Origin: Curtobacterium sp. S6 | Lineage (GTDB): Bacteria; Actinomycetota; Actinomycetes; Actinomycetales; Micrococcaceae | Direction: 5' to 3' | Assembly (NCBI RefSeq): GCF_000710345.2 | Contig: NZ_JHEL01000015.1 | Span: 1,523,752-1,587,751, forward strand | Length of the DNA stretch: 64,000 bases | Shown: positions 51,590 to 60,357 of the stretch, piece after piece | Position numbering within the stretch: position 1 is the stretch's first letter | Layout: each line of letters begins with the position of its first letter | Notes under the pieces: model-generated | Told to the model about the DNA's origin: nothing | The model's input: only the letters and a program-made list of their open reading frames with translations | Databases searched by the model: none | Position numbers and translations under genes: made by a program

Positions 51590-52912
51590 CTAGAGGATGG
51601 TCCCGGCGACCTTGGACAGCGGCTCGCTCAAGGCGTTGACCGCATCCGAGAGCTTCTTCTGCTCCTCGGTGTAGTCCTCGGGCTTGGGCGCTTCCTCCGC
51701 GGCCTCCTGAACCTTGGCGATGGTCCGGTAGTCCACGTACGTCACGTTGCCGTCGCTGTCTTTGCCGCTCACGTGCTTCTCGAGCAACTCGTTAACCGTC
51801 TTGAAACCCTTCTCGATCTTCTCGGCCAGGTCCTTGTCCTTGGACTTCACGATGTCCGCGACGTTGCCGTAAGCGACCTCGGCGCCCTCGACGTTGGCCT
51901 TGAAGTCGTAGAGGTCCGTGTGAGAGAAGGTCTCTTCCTCGCCAACGATCTTGCTCTCCCCGACCTCTTCCAGGAGCTCGGCGGCACCCGTCGCGACGTC
52001 CGAGAGGGCCAGCTCAAACTTGCCCTTTTTGCCGTCGATCTTTCCGAACACGAGGTCGTACAACTTTTGAGTCGTCTCATTGAGATTGTCGGCGGCGGCC
52101 TGACGCTCCTGCTGCGAGGCGAAGGAGTAATGCGAGTTCGGAGCGGAGAAGAGGTCGGCTTCGATGCGGTGCCAGCCGGTCCATCCCTCCAGAACCTCCG
52201 GGCTCCAGGGCTCTTTGTTGGCGTCATGAGCCAGGTCCTGGACCCGGGAGTCCAAGGCCGCGTCCAGGTCTCCCGCCTCTTCGATGCCGAAGTCCTCCGC
52301 GGTCGGCTCGATCCGCTCGTACCGCTGACGGGCTACCGCGTAGAGTTCACGAGCTCGCTGGATGTTGCCGTCCACGTAGGCCTGGGTGAAGTCCTTGGTC
52401 GCGGTCAAGAGCTCACCCACCTGATCCTTGACGTACGCGGTGTAGTTGTCGATGGCCTTCTTCTCGGCCTCTTTCTGGTCCTCCGAGACCTCGCCGCCCG
52501 AGCCGGGGGTCACCTCGAATTTGGCCATACCCACGAAATCGCCGACCATATTGGGCTTGCATGCCGTGTGGTAGGTGCCTTCCTTAAGGGTGGTCGTGAG
52601 GCTGGTCGTGGTTCCGGGACCGATGTTTTCCTTCTCGGAAGCTATTTGAAGTTTGTTCTCGGTCAGGACCTCAAACTCGTTGGGATCTTTGCCCTCATTC
52701 TTGATCTCGAAAGTCACCTTTCCGGCGGGCATCGTCGCGGGATCGGCGAGGCAGGTTCCCTCGCCAATGGTGACGTGAACCATCTGCCCGGCGTCGTCGG
52801 CCTTTTTGCTTTCTGATGGGTCCGAGTGAGCACCGGGGTTATTGGTACACGCCGCCAAGATCAAGGCAAGGGTGATACCCGTCGGTGCGGCAAGGAATTT
52901 GGTGATTTTCAT
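51590..52912 (-). CDS. efeO: Iron-uptake lipoprotein EfeO (cupredoxin plus M75)
   Basis: The 440-residue protein has a lipobox (LILAACTNN), an N-terminal cupredoxin-like domain (residues about 45-130, with HTACKPNMVG) and a C-terminal imelysin/M75 domain carrying the HxxE metal motif in GWHRIEADLF. It binds ferrous or ferric iron outside the membrane and hands it to EfeU. It lies between efeU (66 nt) and efeB (9 nt). Confidence 0.93.
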   Translation of the reverse strand: MKITKFLAAPTGITLALILAACTNNPGAHSDPSESKKADDAGQMVHVTIGEGTCLADPATMPAGKVTFEIKNEGKDPNEFEVLTENKLQIASEKENIGPGTTTSLTTTLKEGTYHTACKPNMVGDFVGMAKFEVTPGSGGEVSEDQKEAEKKAIDNYTAYVKDQVGELLTATKDFTQAYVDGNIQRARELYAVARQRYERIEPTAEDFGIEEAGDLDAALDSRVQDLAHDANKEPWSPEVLEGWTGWHRIEADLFSAPNSHYSFASQQERQAAADNLNETTQKLYDLVFGKIDGKKGKFELALSDVATGAAELLEEVGESKIVGEEETFSHTDLYDFKANVEGAEVAYGNVADIVKSKDKDLAEKIEKGFKTVNELLEKHVSGKDSDGNVTYVDYRTIAKVQEAAEEAPKPEDYTEEQKKLSDAVNALSEPLSKVAGTIL

Positions 52913-52978
52913 AATTTCCTCATGAGGTGAACTGACGGCCGAAACCCGGTGGCCCGGCCCCTGGGAGAAAAAATGTAG

Positions 52979-53839
52979 CTAGCCGGCCGATACGGCCGTT
53001 TTGGTGCGTTTGCCCGCGGATGTCCGGTACGCAAAGAGAATGACGACCGGAACGAAATACACACACCACGCGACGGTCTGGAGGACGGTCGGCTGGAGGT
53101 TGATCTGGAAGATCGCCTGGCCAACGACGTAGAGCCAGTACACGGGCGACGTCGGCGAAGGAAGGTGGGCGCTCAGGTCCCAAGCGTGGGTCATGATGCC
53201 GGGCAACACGCCGGCCTCCTGCAGATCGCCCACCCCGTAGGAGGCGATGCCCGCGGTCACGAGGATCAGGAAATATCCGGTGACGGCGAAGAACAACCTG
53301 AGGTTGATGCGTCGAGCCCCTCGATAGACCACCCACCCGAGCAGAACCGCGAGGATCAGCCCCACCACGACGCCGGCCGTCGTGGCGAGGATATTGTTCT
53401 GGATCGAGGACTGCACGGTGGCCCAGATGAACAGAGCGGTCTCCACGCCTTCCCTGCCCACCGCGAGCGCGGCCAGGCCCACGATCCCCCATCCGCTGGA
53501 CTGGCGCGCGAGCGACCTATCCAGGGAGCTTTCGAGATTTCTCTTGAGATCCCGGGAATGCTTGCCCATCCAGAAAATCATCCACGTGACCAGGGCCGCC
53601 GCCACCAGGGAGAGGCTGCCTCCGATGAACTCTTGCGCCTGATACGTCAGGGTTTGCGGCCCCCACGTCAGAATCGCGCCAACGGCCAGGGGAATCACGA
53701 CGGCGATTCCCACACCGAGCCACAGCTTGTTCAGGACGTCCCGGCGGCCCGCCTTGACCACATAGGCGATGAGGATGCCGACGACGAGCGACGCCTCGAA
53801 ACCCTCACGCAAAGCGATCAACAGGTTGGCAACGAACAC
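52979..53839 (-). CDS. efeU: High-affinity iron permease EfeU (FTR1 family)
   Basis: The GTG at 53839, preceded by GGGGGAGG, gives the normal 286-residue protein. It has seven predicted helices and two REGxE iron motifs: LREGFEASLVVG near the start and VGREGVETALF at about residue 125. It imports iron across the membrane. A promoter with a consensus TATAAT lies 65 nt upstream, and a DtxR-like sequence lies further up. Confidence 0.93.
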   Translation of the reverse strand: MFVANLLIALREGFEASLVVGILIAYVVKAGRRDVLNKLWLGVGIAVVIPLAVGAILTWGPQTLTYQAQEFIGGSLSLVAAALVTWMIFWMGKHSRDLKRNLESSLDRSLARQSSGWGIVGLAALAVGREGVETALFIWATVQSSIQNNILATTAGVVVGLILAVLLGWVVYRGARRINLRLFFAVTGYFLILVTAGIASYGVGDLQEAGVLPGIMTHAWDLSAHLPSPTSPVYWLYVVGQAIFQINLQPTVLQTVAWCVYFVPVVILFAYRTSAGKRTKTAVSAG

Positions 53840-53903
53840 GACTGGCCTCCCCCACCTTCTCCCGGCGCCTCTCCCCACGAGGTGCCGGTTAAAATCTGTA
53901 AGG

Positions 53904-53965
53904 ATTATAGCCACACTCAGAGGTCAGATACTGTCCTCGATAATCGTGAGTTAGGTAACCCTTAA
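53904..53965 (-). promoter_or_regulatory. Promoter of efeUOB with a possible DtxR/IdeR-like box
   Basis: A perfect -10 TATAAT lies at 53909-53904 on the minus strand. At 53951-53965 TTAGGTAACCCTTAA partly matches the DtxR consensus (first half TTAGGT exact, second half weak). It lies upstream of the -35 region, so the regulatory assignment is tentative; the -10 is firm. Confidence 0.45.
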
Positions 53966-53990
53966 CGCTCAGGCAGACCGGCCGGGAGGC

Positions 53991-55409
53991 TCACGCCCGT
54001 ATCCACACGTCGGAGCGGGAACGCCAGCCGAGGGTGATCCCTCGCAGGCCCATGAACCCCACGGCGTAGGCCACCCAAATCCAGAGGAACCCCCACGTAT
54101 CCATGGCCCCACCGGCATCCGCACTCGCCACGTAGATCCCCCACAGCATGGGCGCGTAGAGGGCCAACGACACGGTCGAGGCGAGCGCGAGATACCTGGC
54201 GTCCTGCGCGCCGATCAGGACGCCGTCGAGAATGAAGACGAACGACGCCAGGGGCTGGCCGATGGCGACCACGATCATCGCGAGCGAGAAGAGGTGCTGG
54301 ACGTTCGGGTCCGGGGTGAAGGCCCCACCGAGCCCGAACCCCAAGATCGGGCAGATCAGCCCGGTGATCACGCCGAAGCCGAGGGACCACTTGATGAGCC
54401 GGTGCATGAGTTGTCGCACGCTTCGCCTCTCGGACGGGACGCTCAGATCCCTCGCCCCCATTTCCTTGCCCAGCAGAGCCTGGGCCGCGATCGCGAGCGC
54501 GTCCAGCCCGAAGGCCATGAACCCAAATAACGACATCGTGAGCTGATAGGCGGCGAGATTGGTCGGCCCCTGATGCGTGACCACCACGATGGTCAGCAGC
54601 ATCGCCGCGCGCATCGCCGCGGTGCGAAGCATGAGCCACGACCCCACGGACAGGATGGACCCAACCCCGGACATGGACGTTTTCCAGCGCACCTCGTGGT
54701 CGCGGGAGGCGCCGATGATCATCACGAGGTACACGGCGGCCATGCCCCACTGAACGAGGGAGGTTCCCATCGCGGAACCGGCGACACCCAACCCCAGGGG
54801 GAAGACCAGGATCCAGTTGAGAACGACGTTGACCGCCGCCCCCGCGCCCGCCACGTACAAGGGCGTCTTGGTGTCCTGGAGACCCCGCAGGATGCCGAGG
54901 GCGGCCAGGACGATCAGCATCCCCGGCAAACCCGGCATCGACCATCGCATGTACGCGACCGCGTGTTCCAGGGTCGGGCCGTGGGCACCCATGGCCTCGA
55001 GCACAACGGGGGCCAGCACCCACCCCGCCACGGCGAGCACCAGCCCGAGCATCAGGGCGACCCACAGCCCGTCACGGCCCTTCTCGTACGCGGCTTTCAG
55101 CTTGCCAGCGCCGAAGAATCGGGCGACCGCCGGAGTCGTCGAATACGACAGGAAAATCATCAACCCGATGACCGTCTGAACCACGGTTCCGGCCACCGAA
55201 AGGCCAGCGAGCTGCTGCGTGCCCAGGTGCCCGACGATGGCGGTGTCCGCGAGGATGAAGAGCGGCTCGGCGATCAGGGCGCCGAACGCGGGAAGGGCCA
55301 GGGCGAGGATCTGCCGATTGAGGTCCCCGGCCGACGTCGTGGCGGCGGCGCCGTCGTTGCCGGCCTCACGCGAGGTGGAGGACTCGTGGGGAGAGGGCTG
55401 GGAAGTCAC
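53991..55409 (-). CDS. MATE-family efflux protein (DinF-like)
   Basis: A 472-residue, 12-helix exporter in two similar halves, with LNRQILALALPAFGALIAEPLFILADTAIVGHLGTQQLAGLSVAGTV at the start in the DinF branch pattern and a matching SLFGFMAFGLDALAIAAQALLGK in the second half. MATE proteins export cationic drugs or metabolites using H+ or Na+. GGGTGACTTCCC precedes the ATG. It ends 25 nt beyond the DtxR-like box of efeU. Confidence 0.9.
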   Translation of the reverse strand: MTSQPSPHESSTSREAGNDGAAATTSAGDLNRQILALALPAFGALIAEPLFILADTAIVGHLGTQQLAGLSVAGTVVQTVIGLMIFLSYSTTPAVARFFGAGKLKAAYEKGRDGLWVALMLGLVLAVAGWVLAPVVLEAMGAHGPTLEHAVAYMRWSMPGLPGMLIVLAALGILRGLQDTKTPLYVAGAGAAVNVVLNWILVFPLGLGVAGSAMGTSLVQWGMAAVYLVMIIGASRDHEVRWKTSMSGVGSILSVGSWLMLRTAAMRAAMLLTIVVVTHQGPTNLAAYQLTMSLFGFMAFGLDALAIAAQALLGKEMGARDLSVPSERRSVRQLMHRLIKWSLGFGVITGLICPILGFGLGGAFTPDPNVQHLFSLAMIVVAIGQPLASFVFILDGVLIGAQDARYLALASTVSLALYAPMLWGIYVASADAGGAMDTWGFLWIWVAYAVGFMGLRGITLGWRSRSDVWIRA

Positions 55410-55498
55410 CCGCCCAGTCTAGGGACACCCCCGAGTGACCCGCGACGATGTGGCGAGGATTACCGCAACAGTTTGCCCGCCGCTCGATGAAGTAGTTA

Positions 55499-55510
55499 GC
55501 TTACGTAAGC
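55499..55510. promoter_or_regulatory. 12-bp palindrome before the SLC13-type carrier gene
   Basis: GCTTACGTAAGC is a perfect palindrome 37 bp upstream of the GTG start and in the divergent region with the MATE gene. It may be a repressor operator. No local regulator gene accompanies it. Confidence 0.35.
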
Positions 55511-55546
55511 AATTCAGCGTATTTCCGCCACCTTCCAGGAGGACGA

Positions 55547-56812
55547 GTGACCACTCCCCAAACGCTTTCCCTCGTGCTCTTGCTCGTGGTGCTCGTGCTG
55601 GCGATCTGGAAGAAGGTCAACATCGGCACCCTCTCCCTGGGTGCCTCCCTCGTGCTGGTCCTCGCCGCCGGGGTCCCCACCGACGATATCTACCAGGCCT
55701 TTCCGGCGAGCCTCGTGGTGCTGATCATCGGCGTCTCCCTGATGTTCAGTCACTTGGACATCAGCGGCGCGATCGGCTGGGTCATCGACGGTGCCTTCCG
55801 CCTAGTCGGCGGCCGCAAGGGCCTGATCCCCTGGGTCGGCTTTGCCCTCGGCGGATTCCTCTCGACCGTGGGCATCTTCAGCACGGGCCCCGTCGCGATC
55901 CTGGTTCCGCTGATCGCCTTCATCTCCGTCAAGTATCGCGGGACCTATCTGATCAACGCATTGGGCGTGATCATGGGCGCCATCGGCCTGGGCATGTCCC
56001 CGCTCAATCCGACCGGCGCGACCATTCGCGAACTCGCCGCCGACGCCGGCGTCACCTATTCGGGCTGGGCGCTGTGGTTGGTCACGCTGATCGTCACCGC
56101 CGTGGTCCTCGGCGCGCTCCAGGTGATCTTCTCGATGCTGACGCGCCGCGGAAAATTGCTCGTCGAACCGCAGGCCGCCCAGGTCGAGTCCGGACGTGAG
56201 ACCGGCCGGCGCGTCGAAAACACGCCGTATGCGGTCGCCTCGCTAGTGGGCCTCGCCCTTTTCGTCCTCTGCGTGGTCGCCTTCAAGCTCGACGTTGGCC
56301 TGACCTCCATGGCGGTCGCGGCCATCCTCCAGCTCATCTTCCGGCCCGCCCAGAAGGCGATGTTCGACAAAGTTCCGTGGGGCGCCGTGCTGCTGATCGG
56401 CGGGCTGCTGACCTACCTCGGGCTGCTTCGGTCGGTGGGCACCATCGACTCGATCCAGCACGCGATGGGCGGCGCCGGCTCCGGCGTGCTGGTCTTGTTC
56501 GCGCTGGCCTACCTCACGGCCCTGCTCTGCAACGTGGAGTCCTCGGCCCTGGGGGTCCTGAGCATGACGATGCCCCTGGTCTTCGGCTTCTTCGCGGATT
56601 CTCCGGCCATCTTTTGGATCGTCGTCGCGGTCGCGATCCCTTCCGGCCTCATGGTCATGAACCCGATCCACATCGCCGGGACCCTGGTGGTCGGCAACGC
56701 CGAGGAAGAACGCCAGAACGACGTCTTCCGCGCTTTCCTGACCACCTCGCTGGGCCTGACGGCGGTGGTCCCCGGATTCCTGTGCCTCATCCCGCTGATC
56801 GTCGGGGTGTAG
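55547..56812 (+). CDS. SLC13/MatC-like dicarboxylate carrier
   Basis: From GTG 55547 (CAGGAGGACGA upstream) the 421-residue protein has 11-12 membrane segments in two repeats. LGASLVLVLAAGVPTDDIYQAFPASLVVLIIGVSLMF and GIGLGMSPLNPTGA-type loops (GLGMSPLNPTGATIRELAADAG) resemble MatC-like N-terminal domains and SLC13 permeases. Malonate, citrate or another di- or tricarboxylate is a reasonable substrate. No catabolic enzyme is adjacent. Confidence 0.78.
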   Translation: MTTPQTLSLVLLLVVLVLAIWKKVNIGTLSLGASLVLVLAAGVPTDDIYQAFPASLVVLIIGVSLMFSHLDISGAIGWVIDGAFRLVGGRKGLIPWVGFALGGFLSTVGIFSTGPVAILVPLIAFISVKYRGTYLINALGVIMGAIGLGMSPLNPTGATIRELAADAGVTYSGWALWLVTLIVTAVVLGALQVIFSMLTRRGKLLVEPQAAQVESGRETGRRVENTPYAVASLVGLALFVLCVVAFKLDVGLTSMAVAAILQLIFRPAQKAMFDKVPWGAVLLIGGLLTYLGLLRSVGTIDSIQHAMGGAGSGVLVLFALAYLTALLCNVESSALGVLSMTMPLVFGFFADSPAIFWIVVAVAIPSGLMVMNPIHIAGTLVVGNAEEERQNDVFRAFLTTSLGLTAVVPGFLCLIPLIVGV

Positions 56813-56854
56813 GCGCGCCCGTCAGCCTCCCACACCACGTGGTTAGATCGACTC

Positions 56855-59239
56855 ATGAGCAACCACGATGCCGCCATCCACCCCGCCGATACCCACAACC
56901 TCATCCGCGTTCAGGGTGCGCGAGGGAACAACCTGCAGGACGTCAGCGTCGAGTTGCCCAAGCGGCGGCTGACCGTCTTCACCGGAGTTTCGGGCTCCGG
57001 CAAAAGTTCCCTGGTTTTCGGGACCATCGCCGCCGACTCCCAGCGGCTCATCAACGAGACCTACAGCGCCTTTGTTCAAGGATTTCTCCCGACTCAGGCG
57101 CGTCCCGAGGTGGATTTCCTCGACGGCCTGACGACGGCGATCATCGTCGATCAGGAACGGATCGGCAGCAACGCGCGCTCCACGGTGGGCACCGTGACCG
57201 ACGCCAACGCCCTGTTGCGCACCCTGTTCAGCCGCATCGCCGAGCCTCACATCGGTGGGCCCAAGGCGTATTCCTTCAACACCCCCACCGTGACCGCCTC
57301 CGGCGCCATGAAGGTCGAGAAGGCGAATAGCCGCGCCGTCAAGAAAACGTTCTCCGTCACCGGCGGAATGTGCCCGCGCTGCGAGGGCATGGGCAACGTG
57401 ACCGACCTGGATCTCACGGAGGTCTTCGACGAGGAGAAGTCTCTCTCGGAGGACGCCATCAAGGTGCCGGGATACAACGGGGGCGGCTGGAACGTCAGGC
57501 TCTTCAGCGGCTCAGGCTTCGTCGATCCCAAGAAGCCCATCAAGAAATTCACCCAGCGGGAAATGCACGATTTCCTCTACCACGAGCCGGAACGCATCAA
57601 GGTCGAGGGCATCAACATGACCTACGAAGGGCTGATCCCGCGCATCCAGAAGTCGATGCTCTCCAAGGACAAGGAGGCCATGCAGCCGCACGTCCGCGCG
57701 TTCGTGGACCGCGCCGTCACGTATGTGACCTGTCCCGAATGCCACGGCACACGCCTGACCCAGGGGGCGCTGTCCTCGACCATCGATGGCAAGAACATCG
57801 CCGAGCTCTGCCAGATGCAGATCAGCGACCTCGCCGAGTGGGTCCGCGGCCTCGACAAGCCCTCGGTCGAGCCTCTCCTCAAGGCCCTGAGGGACCTGCT
57901 GGACTCCTTCGTGACCATCGGCTTGGGCTACCTCTCCCTCGACCGCTCCTCGGGCACCCTCTCCGGGGGCGAGGCCCAGCGGGCCAAGATGATCCGCCAC
58001 CTGGGATCATCGCTGACGGACGTGACCTATGTCTTCGACGAACCGTCGATCGGCCTGCATCCGCACGACATCGAACGCATGAACCAGCTCCTGCTGCAGC
58101 TGCGGGACAAGGGAAACACCGTGCTGGTCGTCGAGCACAAACCGGAGATGATCGAGATCGCCGACCACGTGGTGGATATCGGTCCGGGCGCGGGGTCCGA
58201 CGGCGGCCGGATCTGCTTCGAGGGCGACGTCGCCGGCCTGCGGGCCTCGGACACCGTCACCGGGCGCCACCTCGACGACAAAATTCGGCTCAAGGATTCC
58301 GTCCGGTCCTCGCGCGGCGCGCTCGAGATCCGCGGGGCGCACCGCAACAACCTTCGGGATGTAGACGTCGACATTCCCTTGGGCGTGCTGACCGTCGTCA
58401 CGGGCGTGGCCGGATCCGGGAAGTCCTCTCTCCTCGAGGGGTCGCTGCTGAAGGGTTCCCGGGTCGAGGAGGAAGGCCTCGTCGCGATCGACCAGACCCC
58501 CATCAAAGGCTCACGCCGCAGCAATCCGGCAACCTATACGGGCCTCCTGGAGCCGATTCGCAAGGCTTTCGCCAAGGAGAACGGCGTCAAGCCCGGCCTT
58601 TTCAGTTCCAATTCCGACGGCGCATGCCCCACGTGCAACGGCGCGGGGGTGATCTTCACGGACCTCGGCATGATGTCTGGGGTGTCCACCACCTGCGAAG
58701 ACTGCGACGGCAAGCGTTTCCAGCCCGAGGTCCTGGAATACACCTACGGCGGCAAGGACGTCAGCGAGGTCTTGTCGATGTCCGTCGCCCAGGCGGCCGA
58801 ATTCTTCGGCTCGGACGAGGGCAAACTGCCCGCGGCGCACAAGATCCTCCGCCGGCTCGAGGACGTGGGCCTGGGATACCTCAGCCTCGGGCAGCCTTTG
58901 AACACGCTGTCCGGCGGCGAGCGTCAGCGGCTCAAGCTCGCGAGCCGCATGGGAGAAAAGGGCGGCGTCTACATCCTGGACGAGCCCACCACGGGCCTGC
59001 ACCTGGCGGATGTCCAGCAACTCCTCGGGCTGCTGGATCAGCTGGTGGACTCCGGCAAGACCGTGATCGTGATCGAGCATCACCAGGCGGTGATGGCCCA
59101 CGCGGACTGGATCATCGACCTCGGTCCCGGTGCGGGACACGACGGAGGCCGCATCGTCTTCGAGGGCACGCCTGAGGACCTGGTGACGGGCCGCTCCACG
59201 GTCACCGCCGAGCACCTGGCCAAATACCTCCGGAGGTAA
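56855..59239 (+). CDS. UvrA-like excinuclease ATPase lacking the UvrB-binding domain
   Basis: The 794-residue protein has two ABC modules of UvrA type: Walker A GVSGSGKSSL (about 44-53) and GVAGSGKSSL (about 518), signatures LSGGEAQRAKM and LSGGERQRLKL, and zinc-finger-like CPRCEGMG, CPECHGTRL and CPTCNGAG...CEDC. Between RTLFSRIAEPHIG and GGMCPRC only about 50 residues remain, where canonical UvrA (about 950 residues) has the UvrB-binding domain. This is the UvrA2/DrrC-like type, often tied to tolerance of DNA-binding drugs. TTAGAT ends 6 nt before the ATG with no ribosome site. Confidence 0.88.
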   Translation: MSNHDAAIHPADTHNLIRVQGARGNNLQDVSVELPKRRLTVFTGVSGSGKSSLVFGTIAADSQRLINETYSAFVQGFLPTQARPEVDFLDGLTTAIIVDQERIGSNARSTVGTVTDANALLRTLFSRIAEPHIGGPKAYSFNTPTVTASGAMKVEKANSRAVKKTFSVTGGMCPRCEGMGNVTDLDLTEVFDEEKSLSEDAIKVPGYNGGGWNVRLFSGSGFVDPKKPIKKFTQREMHDFLYHEPERIKVEGINMTYEGLIPRIQKSMLSKDKEAMQPHVRAFVDRAVTYVTCPECHGTRLTQGALSSTIDGKNIAELCQMQISDLAEWVRGLDKPSVEPLLKALRDLLDSFVTIGLGYLSLDRSSGTLSGGEAQRAKMIRHLGSSLTDVTYVFDEPSIGLHPHDIERMNQLLLQLRDKGNTVLVVEHKPEMIEIADHVVDIGPGAGSDGGRICFEGDVAGLRASDTVTGRHLDDKIRLKDSVRSSRGALEIRGAHRNNLRDVDVDIPLGVLTVVTGVAGSGKSSLLEGSLLKGSRVEEEGLVAIDQTPIKGSRRSNPATYTGLLEPIRKAFAKENGVKPGLFSSNSDGACPTCNGAGVIFTDLGMMSGVSTTCEDCDGKRFQPEVLEYTYGGKDVSEVLSMSVAQAAEFFGSDEGKLPAAHKILRRLEDVGLGYLSLGQPLNTLSGGERQRLKLASRMGEKGGVYILDEPTTGLHLADVQQLLGLLDQLVDSGKTVIVIEHHQAVMAHADWIIDLGPGAGHDGGRIVFEGTPEDLVTGRSTVTAEHLAKYLRR

Positions 59240-59293
59240 CCGCCCGGAGCGCGGCGCGCCCCGTAGACCGGCACGGGTCGGGCGACGAGTCCT

Positions 59294-59692
59294 TCAGCTC
59301 CGGTGACCCCAGAGCCGTTCGAGTTCGCGACGTTCCTTCTTGGTGGGGCGGCCCGCGCCCGGCTCCCGGCGCGGAACCGGCGCGGAGAGCGCGCTGGGCC
59401 TCGGGGGCGAATGATCGACATAACAGGTTCGGGCCACCGGCGCGCCCACACGCTTGGTCAAGAGCTTGGCGACCTCGAAGACGCGCTCCCAGCCCGGCGT
59501 GCGGACCTTGACCACGTCTCCGACGCGAAGCGCCTGGGATGCCTTGACCGGCTGGTCGTTGAGCCGCACGTGGCCGGCTCGGCAGGCGGTGGTCGCCGCC
59601 GAGCGCGTCTTGTAGAGCCGAACCGACCAGAGCCACGCGTCGAGGCGAACGCTCTGGGGGCCCTGCGGGTCGGTCGACTTCTCGGAATTCAT
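59294..59692 (-). CDS. S4-domain RNA-binding protein (Hsp15-like)
   Basis: A 132-residue protein with an S4 domain (VRLDAWLWSVRLYKTRSAATTACRAGHVRLNDQPV, then VGDVVKVRTPG) and a basic tail (GRPTKKERRELERLW), as in HslR/Hsp15, which binds stalled 50S subunits with nascent chains. -10 TAGAAT (59706-59701) ends 8 nt before this ATG, while the ATG at 59698 is only 2 nt from it, so I take 59692 as a leaderless start. Confidence 0.85.
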   Translation of the reverse strand: MNSEKSTDPQGPQSVRLDAWLWSVRLYKTRSAATTACRAGHVRLNDQPVKASQALRVGDVVKVRTPGWERVFEVAKLLTKRVGAPVARTCYVDHSPPRPSALSAPVPRREPGAGRPTKKERRELERLWGHRS

Positions 59693-59762
59693 GGTCATCC
59701 ATTCTAGTGCGGCCGGGCGCCCCGCAGAAAGGGCGGGCCAGGAGCCGAACGGTCCAACGATT

Positions 59763-59821
59763 AAAAAACCACCGGCCGGGAAGCGGAGCTATAGGGAAAA
59801 CGCTCCGCCCCCGGCCGGTGG
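59763..59821 (-). terminator. Rho-independent terminator on the minus strand without an obvious gene in front
   Basis: CCACCGGCCGGG (59769-59780) pairs perfectly with CCCGGCCGGTGG (59810-59821), with an inner GCGGAGC/GCTCCGC stem. On the minus strand the stem is followed directly by TTTTTT (59768-59763). It must end a transcript coming from the right and shields the S4 gene promoter. Confidence 0.8.
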
Positions 59822-59824
59822 TCC

Positions 59825-60251
59825 GAGACGGATTCGCGGTCCGTCTCTCATCAATCACTCGCACCTTATGAGGTACTTATTAAGTTAGTCAGCCGAACTG
59901 AGGTCCAACCCTGCGGAGCCTGTAAGTCTCCTGGTAATTGCGCAACGGAATAGTCACGATCGCCCTCGAGCCAGGTCACGGTGCCCAGGAGAGGTGATTC
60001 TTCGGGGTCCCCGAGGGGAGGAACGTCCCGCTCGAAGACGAGCGGGACGTTGAGCTTCCGCGGATCCCCCTGAGAAGGTGCACAGCCCGCGCCGCGCGTG
60101 CCTTCGTCGCGGAAGCATCTTCCGGCCCCCATAGCCGACCGGAAGCCTTGGTGTGGTGGCCCCCGTATCAGGAGGGGGCCACCCATGCCGCGAAACAGGA
60201 CGTTGTTCCCATTTCAGGAAAAAATATTAGCGTAAATTTGAACCATGTCGA
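59825..60251 (-). other. Probable hidden transcription unit (ncRNA or small protein)
   Basis: A minus-strand promoter TCGACA (60251-60246), 16 bp, TAATAT (60229-60224) is followed by hairpins with perfect arms: GGTGGCCCCC/GGGGGCCACC (60155-60183), AACGTCCCGCTC/GAGCGGGACGTT (60022-60051), GAGACGGA/TCCGTCTC (59825-59847), then the U-tract terminator at 59763. A 106-codon frame (60186-59866) lies inside, with GC-rich third positions only in its middle, and a 14-codon frame MGTTSCFAAWVAPS starts at 60212 and stops in the first hairpin loop. None of these is a known RNA family to me. Confidence 0.45.
59866..60186 (-). CDS. Doubtful 106-residue ORF inside the hidden transcript
   Basis: The frame encodes MGGPLLIRGPPHQGF ... 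KLNVPLVFERDVPPLGDPEESPLLGTVTWLEGDRDYSVAQLPGDLQ... The central part (about 45-90) reads like protein with GC-rich third codon positions, but the ends do not, and no ribosome site precedes the ATG. It may be a decayed gene, or the RNA itself may be the product. Confidence 0.25.
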   Translation of the reverse strand: MGGPLLIRGPPHQGFRSAMGAGRCFRDEGTRGAGCAPSQGDPRKLNVPLVFERDVPPLGDPEESPLLGTVTWLEGDRDYSVAQLPGDLQAPQGWTSVRLTNLISTS

Positions 60252-60357
60252 GGGGAAAATCGTTCCAAATCTGTGATCTCCAACACGTTATGGGGCCACC
60301 TCGGACGGGATCTTCGGAGCCCCCACCTCACGGCGTCGACCGCGTAAGCTCGGAACC

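Noticed and set aside
59241..59284. CGCCCG...CGGGCG as terminator between the UvrA-like and S4 genes
   Set aside because: Only 6-bp arms with a 32-nt loop in a GC-rich stretch; expected by chance.
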